Shown here in pieces: positions 26,259 through 33,055 of a stretch of DNA of 47,771 nucleotides. Position numbers and translations under genes: made by a program. A model generated the notes under the pieces. It was given only the letters and a program-made list of their open reading frames with translations, was not told the DNA's origin and searched no databases. Position 1 is the first letter of the stretch; each line of letters starts with the position of its first letter. Source of the stretch: Flavobacterium sp. KMS. GTDB lineage: Bacteria; Bacteroidota; Bacteroidia; Flavobacteriales; Flavobacteriaceae. The stretch is from NCBI RefSeq assembly GCF_000813005.1, contig NZ_JSYP01000032.1:1-47771 (forward strand), given 5' to 3'.

Positions 26259-26321
26259 AACACGAATAAGCACGAGTTGTGTTTTAGATTGAGATTAGTG
26301 AAAATTAGTGCAATTCGTGTT
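26259..26321. repeat. Intergenic inverted-repeat element (AACACGAAT ends)
   Basis: AACACGAAT (26259-26267) and its inverse ATTCGTGTT (26313-26321) bound a 63-bp element that includes GATTAGTGAAAATTAGTG. The right half resembles the element at 6409-6507 (GAAAATTTGTGTAATTCGTG). It fills the gap before the dioxygenase gene. Confidence 0.6.
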
Positions 26322-26338
26322 AGAAAATCAATTTTAAA

Positions 26339-27169
26339 ATGACAACACTAAACGATTTACATTCGATTTCGTCTACGTTTTCGAATACAGATAAAATGCC
26401 AGTTTTGTTTCTTGGGCATGGGAATCCGATGAATGCTATCGAAGAAAACGAGTTTGTTGCAGGATTTAGAAACTTAGCTAAAACATTGCCTCAGCCGAAT
26501 GCTATTTTGTGTATTTCGGCACATTGGTACACCAAAGGAACAAAAGTCACGGCGATGGAAATGCCTAAAACTATTCATGATTTTGGAGGTTTTCCTCAGG
26601 CTTTGTTTGATGTGCAATATCCTGCCAAAGGAAGTCCGGAATTAGCTATTGAAACTAAAAGAATACTTACTCCTGTCGAAATAGAATTAGATGAAACCTG
26701 GGGTTTGGATCATGGGGCATGGAGTGTGATAAAACATTTATATCCCGAAGCAAATGTTCCGGTGATTCAGTTAAGTATTGATTATACAAAATCAGGGCAA
26801 TATCATTTTGAGTTGGCTCAAAAATTACAATCCCTACGTCATAAAGGAGTTTTGATTATTGGGAGTGGTAATATTGTCCATAATTTAAGATTAGTCGATT
26901 TTCATAATTACGATAGAGATAATTATGGCTACGATTGGGCGATTGAAGCTCGACAAACTATTAATGATTATTTGCTGGATGGAAATTTTCAACCGCTTAT
27001 TAATTACGAGAAAATGGATAAAGCGATTCAATTAGCGATTCCAACACCAGATCATTATTTGCCGTTGCTTTATACATTAGGCTTAAAAGATAAATCCGAA
27101 GAGTTAGGTTTATTTAATGATAAACTATTGGCTGGTTCATTGAGTATGACTTCGGTTAAGATTATGTGA
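26339..27169 (+). CDS. ygiD: YgiD-type 4,5-DOPA extradiol dioxygenase
   Basis: 276 residues of the class III extradiol ring-cleavage family. Conserved metal-binding and active-site histidines are visible in VLFLGHGNPMNA, CISAHWYTKG, GLDHGAWSV and GSGNIVHNLR. The segment IHDFGGFPQALFDVQYPA is typical of the YgiD/DODA branch. E. coli YgiD cleaves the ring of L-DOPA; the natural substrate in most bacteria is unknown. The gene stands alone between repeat-rich gaps. Confidence 0.9.
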   Translation: MTTLNDLHSISSTFSNTDKMPVLFLGHGNPMNAIEENEFVAGFRNLAKTLPQPNAILCISAHWYTKGTKVTAMEMPKTIHDFGGFPQALFDVQYPAKGSPELAIETKRILTPVEIELDETWGLDHGAWSVIKHLYPEANVPVIQLSIDYTKSGQYHFELAQKLQSLRHKGVLIIGSGNIVHNLRLVDFHNYDRDNYGYDWAIEARQTINDYLLDGNFQPLINYEKMDKAIQLAIPTPDHYLPLLYTLGLKDKSEELGLFNDKLLAGSLSMTSVKIM

Positions 27170-27531
27170 CAGAAATAGTGTACAGTTTCAGTCACAGTCA
27201 CAGTTTTCTACAAAGTAGTTTTGGGCTTTGGTTTGGGAGGCTAACTTAAAAAAGTTTAGATAAAATTAAAGGATTAAAATATTTTTTCACGCAGATTCGG
27301 CAGATTAAAGCAAATTTAATTTAAAATTAGTCCTAAATAAATCTGCGCTTATTGGCTTAAATCTTTTAAAATCTGCGTGAGAAAAATTTAATTACAGATT
27401 TACTTCGTCTTTTCTATTTATTGCTTTAAAAAAATCCGTTTTAATCTGTGTTTTCGCCTTAGCGAATCCGTATCATCCGCGTACCTTTCGCAAAGAGTTA
27501 GAATTTATAAAAATCTTATTATTTATAAATC
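27170..27531. repeat. Repeat-rich intergenic region with TCACGCAGATT inverted repeat
   Basis: No coding frame. TCACGCAGATT (27287-27297) and its inverse AATCTGCGTGA (27370-27380) bound a 94-bp element with further GCAGATT / AATCTGCG pieces inside. To its right, AATCCGTTTTAATCTG and ATCATCCGCG (27432-27481) resemble the repeat at 39870-39974. Confidence 0.6.
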
Positions 27532-28872
27532 TTACAATCCAATAGCATAGAAATATCCATCGGCACTCCCGAAATAAAGGGTATTGTTACTAATAAATGG
27601 AGAAGAAACAATTGGACCAAGTTTATAAAACTCATCCATAACTTTTTTGGTTTCTTTATATTGGGATAAATCCGAATTTTTGGCGGCGTATGTAAAATCT
27701 AGTTTGTCGTTGTTTAGTACTTCGGCTGCATGTTTTTTTCTGCCATCGGTGCTTATAACGTTTGATATTTTGCCTTGCGAAAGGATATCGAGCGCAAAGA
27801 AATTACCTGTAAAATCTCCAAAATAAACGGTGTTTCCAGAAATTGCTGGTGATGAATATACGTATCCGCTAGTTCTAAAACGGTATAATTCTTTTCCTGT
27901 TTTAGCATCTAAGGCGAGTAGGGCATAAGTGTCTGAAGTTCCTACATATATAATATTATTCAGTATTACTGCCGAGCTAAGAATCCATGAACTTTCGGCA
28001 TCGTATTTCCAGATTAGTTTTCCTGTTTCAGAATCTAAAGCAAAAAAATGAGGGTCTCTTGCGCCAAAATAAACCATTCCATTAGCAACTGCTACAGAAG
28101 ATTGAATTCCTTTGAATCCTATTTTGTCTTCGGTTACAAATTTCCATTTTTCTTTTCCTGTTTTACAGTTTATAGCGTATAGTTTGGCGTCCCAACTACC
28201 AATGTATAGTGTGTTTTTATCTAGCACTGGCGTACTATGAATTGGGCCATCGGTTTTAAATTTCCAGTTTAAACTCCCTTTTTTTACATCAAGCGAATAT
28301 ACATTTCCGTCGCTGCTCCCAAATAATACCGAAGCCGATTTATTGTCTTTATAAACTACAGGCGATGATAAATAAAAGTCCCATAAATCATCCATGGGTT
28401 TGTCATTTGGCTCCGTGCTCAATATTCTAAGATCGCTATACCAGTTTTCTCCACCTGTTTTAAATTTCCAGGCTTCTTTACCAGTTGTTGTATTTACGGC
28501 ATAATAATAGCCATCGAAACTGCCGAAAAAGATAGTGTTTTCGTAAATACTTGGTGAACTATGGATTGCTCCATTAGTTTTGAATTTCCATTTTAAATTT
28601 CCAGATTTCTCTTCGATAGCATAAAGAAAACCATCTTCGCTACCAATAAATACAATTCCGTTTTTGGCTATTGGCGAAGAGAATATTTTGCCATCGGTTT
28701 TAAATTTCCATTTAATGTCGCCTAATGGTAAATATCCTTTACCAGGAAATACTCGGTCTGAAAATGAGTTTATAATTGAGGGTTCATTCTTTTGCGCAAA
28801 TGAATTATTTATTACTAAAAAGAAATAGAGAGGGAGAAGTGCTAATAATCTTTTCATACTTTTTTTTCTCAT
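27532..28872 (-). CDS. Secreted PQQ-like beta-propeller repeat protein
   Basis: 446 residues with a signal peptide (ending NNSFAQ). The mature protein is made of repeated propeller blades, each with a variant of GSxDGxxYAxxxxTGKxxWKFKTDG; at least seven can be counted, and GSADGYFYAIGL closes the ring. The fold is that of PQQ-binding-like and BamB-like propellers, without residues that prove cofactor binding. It may bind other proteins in the envelope. The ATG at 28857 is an alternative start. Divergent from kdsB. Confidence 0.88.
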   Translation of the reverse strand: MRKKSMKRLLALLPLYFFLVINNSFAQKNEPSIINSFSDRVFPGKGYLPLGDIKWKFKTDGKIFSSPIAKNGIVFIGSEDGFLYAIEEKSGNLKWKFKTNGAIHSSPSIYENTIFFGSFDGYYYAVNTTTGKEAWKFKTGGENWYSDLRILSTEPNDKPMDDLWDFYLSSPVVYKDNKSASVLFGSSDGNVYSLDVKKGSLNWKFKTDGPIHSTPVLDKNTLYIGSWDAKLYAINCKTGKEKWKFVTEDKIGFKGIQSSVAVANGMVYFGARDPHFFALDSETGKLIWKYDAESSWILSSAVILNNIIYVGTSDTYALLALDAKTGKELYRFRTSGYVYSSPAISGNTVYFGDFTGNFFALDILSQGKISNVISTDGRKKHAAEVLNNDKLDFTYAAKNSDLSQYKETKKVMDEFYKLGPIVSSPFISNNTLYFGSADGYFYAIGL

Positions 28873-28958
28873 AAAAATAAATATTTTATAACATATTAAA
28901 GTTTAATTATTTAAGAAATATGTTAGAAATAATTTTTTAATACCTGATTGTGAATAGG

Positions 28959-28966
28959 TATATTTG
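28959..28966 (+). promoter_or_regulatory. -7 box candidate for kdsB
   Basis: TATATTTG is an exact TAnnTTTG match ending 32 bp before the ATG of kdsB. A -33 TTG at the usual spacing is not visible. Confidence 0.45.
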
Positions 28967-28998
28967 TTTTTACGATTTATCACTAATACATTCAAGAA

Positions 28999-29733
28999 AT
29001 GAAAATAATAGCAGTTATTCCCGCACGTTACGCTTCTACACGATTTCCCGCCAAACTAATGCAAGATTTGGGCGGCAAAACAGTAATTTTAAGAACGTAT
29101 CAAGCCGCAATACAAACCAATTTATTTGATGATGTATTTGTTGTAACAGATTCGGATATTATATTTGATGAGATTGTCTCAAATGGAGGTAAAGCCATTA
29201 TGAGTATTAAAGAACATGAATCGGGGAGTGATAGGATTGCTGAAGCTATCCAGAATCTGGAAGTTGATATTGTTATAAATGTACAAGGCGATGAACCTTT
29301 TATCGATGCTGAGCCGCTGGCAAAAGTAATTGAAGTTTTCAGAAATGACTCAGACAAAAAAGTTGATTTGGCTTCTTTAATGCGTGAAATTAAAGATGAA
29401 ACCGAAATAAATAATCCTAACAATGTAAAAGTTGTAGTAGATCAAAGCGGATTTGCATTGTATTTTTCACGCTCAGTTATTCCGTATCCAAGAGATGCAA
29501 CTGTTGGTGTACGTTACTTTCAGCATATTGGGATTTACGCTTTTAGAAAACAAGCTTTATTAGATTTTTATAGCTTGCCAATGAAATCGCTTGAAGCTTC
29601 GGAGAAGCTAGAGCAATTACGTTATCTAGAGTTTGGAAAGCGCATTAAAATGGTCGAAACTACTCATGTAGGTATTGGAATTGATACACCGGAGGATTTG
29701 GAGAAGGCCAGAGTGCTTTTGTTGTCTAAATAG
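28999..29733 (+). CDS. kdsB: 3-deoxy-manno-octulosonate cytidylyltransferase
   Basis: 244 residues. The nucleotide-binding start is VIPARYASTRFPAKLMQDLGGK; other conserved stretches are VTDSDIIFDEI, ESGSDRIAEAI, INVQGDEPFI and YFQHIGIYAFRKQALL. The enzyme makes CMP-Kdo from CTP and Kdo, activating the sugar for lipopolysaccharide core synthesis in the cytoplasm. Length (E. coli 248) fits. It is alone in its direction and followed by about 700 bp of repeats. Confidence 0.96.
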   Translation: MKIIAVIPARYASTRFPAKLMQDLGGKTVILRTYQAAIQTNLFDDVFVVTDSDIIFDEIVSNGGKAIMSIKEHESGSDRIAEAIQNLEVDIVINVQGDEPFIDAEPLAKVIEVFRNDSDKKVDLASLMREIKDETEINNPNNVKVVVDQSGFALYFSRSVIPYPRDATVGVRYFQHIGIYAFRKQALLDFYSLPMKSLEASEKLEQLRYLEFGKRIKMVETTHVGIGIDTPEDLEKARVLLLSK

Positions 29734-29761
29734 AATTTATTGTATAATTGTTCTTAAGTTG

Positions 29762-30088
29762 TTATTGCCAAACTTGTCTTTCTGAGGCACGAAGAATCTC
29801 CGTGAGTAACTCTGCCAAGTAGATTTTTAATTATTGTCGATTCTGTAAACGTGGCTTCGACTCTTCTCAGTCTGACAATATAGTATATAAGCAGTAATGA
29901 GTATATATTCTCAGTATTATTATTGCCAAACTTGTCTTTCTGAGGCACGAAGAATCTCATCAAGTAGCTCGACATAGTTTGTGGAGTTTCTCGCGAAGAT
30001 TTCTCCTGCGTCGAAATGACAAAATTGAGAGTATTTACATTCAATATTGTTGTTGCCAAACTTGTCTTTCTGAGGCACGAAGAATCTC
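29762..30088 (+). repeat. Three-unit direct repeat (TCTTTCTGAGGCACGAAGAA)
   Basis: A block of about 39 bp ending in CTTTCTGAGGCACGAAGAAT occurs at about 29762-29800, 29930-29968 and 30050-30088, all in the same direction. The spacers (129 and 81 bp) differ in sequence but each ends with a related tail (TCAGTCTGACAA or GTCGAAATGACAAA). No protein is encoded. The blocks are nearly identical while the spacers are not. Confidence 0.8.
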
Positions 30089-30146
30089 TGTATGAAACTC
30101 AATAAAAGGATTATTCCTTAAATTCTATTCTATTTTGATCATAGCC

Positions 30147-30211
30147 CACGGTTTTAACCGTGCGGTACGGATTATGGAAATGCATTGCGCTCCAACGGTT
30201 GAAACCGTTGG
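30147..30211. repeat. Two ACGGTT/AACCGT hairpins
   Basis: CACGGTTTTAACCGTG (30147-30162) and CCAACGGTTGAAACCGTTGG (30192-30211) are two palindromes sharing the ACGGTT core, 29 bp apart. The second is extended outward by CATTG/CAATG. Confidence 0.7.
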
Positions 30212-30254
30212 CAATGTTTATATAATGTTATTTGTATTAGCGATTTTAATAAAT

Positions 30255-30342
30255 ACCCAAGTCCTAGCCCTGATGGTAGCGGCATCCTTTTTCTGGCTTT
30301 TTTTGCCAGTAAAAGATATAGCGGACAGCAGGAAATAGCTCC
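30255..30342 (+). ncRNA. Candidate structured RNA / palindromic repeat, copy 2
   Basis: Second copy of the 15173-15261 sequence, same strand, differing at roughly a dozen positions. The central stem pairs 30287-30297 with 30305-30315 with one mismatch; the outer helix pairs CCTG (30269-30272) with CAGG (30329-30332). It lies between kdsB and the convergent dehydrogenase gene, before their shared terminator. Confidence 0.55.
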
Positions 30343-30399
30343 TTATAAAAGTAAATTGTTAAAAGTAAAAAGGATTAATCTATTTAAAATAGTCTATAC

Positions 30400-30436
30400 A
30401 AAAAAGCTCCAAACCGTAATGATTTGGAGCTTTTTT
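30400..30436. terminator. Bidirectional terminator
   Basis: A perfect 14-bp stem (AAAAAAGCTCCAAA with TTTGGAGCTTTTTT) with a 9-nt loop, A run on the left and T run on the right. It serves the E1 gene on the minus strand and could stop leftover transcripts from the kdsB side. Confidence 0.88.
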
Positions 30437-30459
30437 GTATTAATATTTAAACTAAATTC

Positions 30460-32868
30460 TTAATATAAATTAGGGAATTTAGAAGGATTAACCTCATGCA
30501 TCATGCTGTATACTTTTTCGTAAATATCTTCGGCTGAAGGTTTAGAGAAGTAATCGCCATCGGTTCCGTATGCTGGTCGGTGCGCTTTTGCAGTTAATGT
30601 TTGTGGTTTGCTATCTAAATGCATGTATGCATCTTGTTGCTCGATAATTTGTTGCAAGATATAAGCAGAAGCTCCACCAGGTAAATCTTCGTCTATTACA
30701 AGAAGACGATTTGTTTTGGTAATACTTTTTACAATATCTTGATTGATATCAAACGGAAGTAATGATTGTAAATCGATAATTTCACAGTCAATACCAACTT
30801 GTTGCAACTCAGTAGCTGCTTGTTCTACCAATCGTAAAGTCGATCCGTAAGAAACTAGCGTAATATCTTTACCTTCTTTTAGGGTTTCAACAACACCAAT
30901 TGGTGTTTTAAATTCTCCGTAGTTTGTAGGTGCTTTTTCTTTTAATCTATATCCGTTTAAACATTCGATTACTAGCGCAGGTTCATCACATTCTAATAAT
31001 GCGTTGTAAAATCCAGCTGCTTGCGTCATGTTTCTAGGTACAAGTACATGTATTCCACGTATTGCATTTATAATCATTCCCATTGGAGAACCCGAATGCC
31101 AGATACCTTCTAAACGGTGTCCACGTGTTCTGATTATTAATGGTGCTTTTTGTTTCCCTACGGTTCTATATTGTAAAGTAGCCAAATCATCACTCATGAT
31201 TTGGATTGCATATAGTAAATAATCTAAATACTGGATTTCGGCAATAGGGCGTAATCCTCTTAATGCCATTCCTATTCCTTGACCTATTATGGTTGCTTCA
31301 CGAATACCTACATCGGCAACACGAAGTTCTCCATATTTTTCTTGCATTCCTTCTAATCCTTGGTTTACATCACCAATGTTTCCTACGTCTTCTCCAAAGA
31401 TTAAGGTTTCTGGATATTTAGTAAAGATGGCATCAAAGTTATCTCTTACAATCATTCTTCCATCAACATCTAGGCTGTTTGCCTCGTATTGTGGTAAAAC
31501 TTTCTCTACAGAGAAAACATTAAGATTAGAATCTGAAAATAAATTGCTGCTGAATCTTTCTTGCGTTGTTGCAATGTATGCAGTAATCCAGTTAGCTAAT
31601 TCGGTTTTGCTATCTTCATTTACAACTAAACGCAATATTTTTCTGGCTGTTGCAAGCATTTCCTTTTTTAGAGGAGATTTTATAGCCGCTAATTCGCTTG
31701 TTAGTTTTAAGATTTGTTCCTTATTAGTAGTACTGTTATTTGCAGTAGTTTCTAATAAAGTAAGCAATACTTTTTGATCTTGGATAATTGGATCTATAAA
31801 AGAGTTCCATGCTTCTTTTTTGGCATCGAGTACTTCTTTTTTTAGTTCCATGTCAATTTCGTCCAACTCTTCTGGTGATGCTATATTAATAGCAATCATC
31901 CATAAACGCATTTGGCGAATACAGTCAAAATCTTTTTCCCAAGCCAGTCTTGCTGCGTTTTTATAACGTTCGTGAGAACCCGAAGTCGAGTGTCCTTGAG
32001 GTTGTGTTAACTCATTTACATGAATTAATACAGGGACATGTTTTTCGCGAGCAATAGCTGCTGCTTCTTCGTATGTTGCAATTAATTCGGCATAATCCCA
32101 ACCTTTAACTCTAAAGATTTCGTAACCGTTTGAGTTTTCGTCGCGTTGGTATCCTTTTAATATCTCCGAGATATTTTCTTTGGTAGTTTGATGTCTTGCA
32201 TGAACCGAAATTCCGTATTCATCATCCCAAACGCTCATTACCATTGGTACTTGCAGTACTCCGGCAGCATTTATGGTTTCAAAGAATAATCCTTCGGATG
32301 TACTAGCGTTCCCGATAGTTCCCCAAGCAATCTCATTACCATTTACAGAGAAATTATCTTTGATTTTTATTCCGTCTACATTTCTGTATATTTTAGATGC
32401 TTGTGCAAGTCCTAATAATCTAGGCATTTGTCCAGCGGTAGGAGAAATATCTGCGCTAGAGTTTTTTTGTTTGGTAAGGTCTTTCCAAGAACCATCTTCA
32501 TTTAAACTATGAGTAACAAAGTGTCCACCCATTTGTCTTCCTGCCGACATTGGATCAAAGTTTAGATCGGTATGACCGTATAAACCAGCAAAAAATTGTT
32601 TAGGAGTTAGCTCGCCAATTGCCATCATGAAAGTTTGATCGCGGTAATATCCCGAACGGAAGTCACCATTCTTGAAGGCTTTTGCCATCGCCAATTGAGG
32701 AACTTCTTTACCATCGCCAAAAATTCCAAATTTGGCCTTTCCTGTCAATACTTCTTTACGACCTATTAAGCTACATTCCCGGCTAATAATAGCGATTCTG
32801 TAGTCGTTCAAAACTTCGGTTTTGAAATCTTCGAAAGTAAGTGTAGTATTGTTTTTTTCTTTTATCAT
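30460..32868 (-). CDS. 2-oxoacid dehydrogenase E1, fused alpha and beta subunits
   Basis: 802 residues. The alpha-like part (about 1-400) includes KAFKNGDFRSGYYRDQTFMM, GRQMGGHF, the thiamine-diphosphate region GNASTSEGLFFETINAAG, and the phosphorylation-loop-like TSGSHERYKN. The beta-like part (about 460-800) includes FGEDVGNIGDVNQGLEG, GIREATIIGQGIGMALRG, and the transketolase C-terminal domain. Such E1 proteins decarboxylate 2-oxoacids and pass the acyl group to the lipoyl E2 subunit; branched-chain substrates are most likely for this fused type in Bacteroidota. The usual GDG of the ThDP motif reads GNA, and the following NN reads DD. No E2 or E3 gene is nearby. Confidence 0.88.
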   Translation of the reverse strand: MIKEKNNTTLTFEDFKTEVLNDYRIAIISRECSLIGRKEVLTGKAKFGIFGDGKEVPQLAMAKAFKNGDFRSGYYRDQTFMMAIGELTPKQFFAGLYGHTDLNFDPMSAGRQMGGHFVTHSLNEDGSWKDLTKQKNSSADISPTAGQMPRLLGLAQASKIYRNVDGIKIKDNFSVNGNEIAWGTIGNASTSEGLFFETINAAGVLQVPMVMSVWDDEYGISVHARHQTTKENISEILKGYQRDENSNGYEIFRVKGWDYAELIATYEEAAAIAREKHVPVLIHVNELTQPQGHSTSGSHERYKNAARLAWEKDFDCIRQMRLWMIAINIASPEELDEIDMELKKEVLDAKKEAWNSFIDPIIQDQKVLLTLLETTANNSTTNKEQILKLTSELAAIKSPLKKEMLATARKILRLVVNEDSKTELANWITAYIATTQERFSSNLFSDSNLNVFSVEKVLPQYEANSLDVDGRMIVRDNFDAIFTKYPETLIFGEDVGNIGDVNQGLEGMQEKYGELRVADVGIREATIIGQGIGMALRGLRPIAEIQYLDYLLYAIQIMSDDLATLQYRTVGKQKAPLIIRTRGHRLEGIWHSGSPMGMIINAIRGIHVLVPRNMTQAAGFYNALLECDEPALVIECLNGYRLKEKAPTNYGEFKTPIGVVETLKEGKDITLVSYGSTLRLVEQAATELQQVGIDCEIIDLQSLLPFDINQDIVKSITKTNRLLVIDEDLPGGASAYILQQIIEQQDAYMHLDSKPQTLTAKAHRPAYGTDGDYFSKPSAEDIYEKVYSMMHEVNPSKFPNLY

Positions 32869-32894
32869 AATCTGGAATGGGTCATGTTAGATCA

Positions 32895-32902
32895 CAAAAT
32901 TA
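32895..32902 (-). promoter_or_regulatory. -7 box candidate for the E1 gene
   Basis: TAATTTTG on the minus strand matches TAnnTTTG exactly, 26 bp before the ATG. A TTG lies only 12 nt further up (32915-32917), closer than the usual spacing. Confidence 0.4.
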
Positions 32903-33055
32903 ATTAAAAACTAGCAATTATCATAATTCGTTAAAAAAAATATAATTTAATTATCTGTATTTAAAAGGGTATAATAGGATGCTTTTTTTGTGGTTTTTTT
33001 ATTGTTTTGTGTAATTTAGTAATAATAATTTATGTTTTGTTTGGTTTTTATTTGA

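Noticed and set aside
29762..30088. Possible CRISPR array from three repeated blocks
   Set aside because: Only three blocks, each about 39 bp, with spacers of unequal length (129 and 81 bp) that share related tails, and no cas genes nearby. It fits a dispersed intergenic repeat.
30135..30338. 67-codon open frame in the repeat region after kdsB
   Set aside because: It runs through two palindromes and the copy-2 structured repeat, so its residues are a by-product of repeat DNA.
31289..31777. 162-codon open frame opposite the E1 gene
   Set aside because: It lies antisense to conserved E1 beta sequence, has a composition unlike real proteins of this genome, and shows no recognisable motif.
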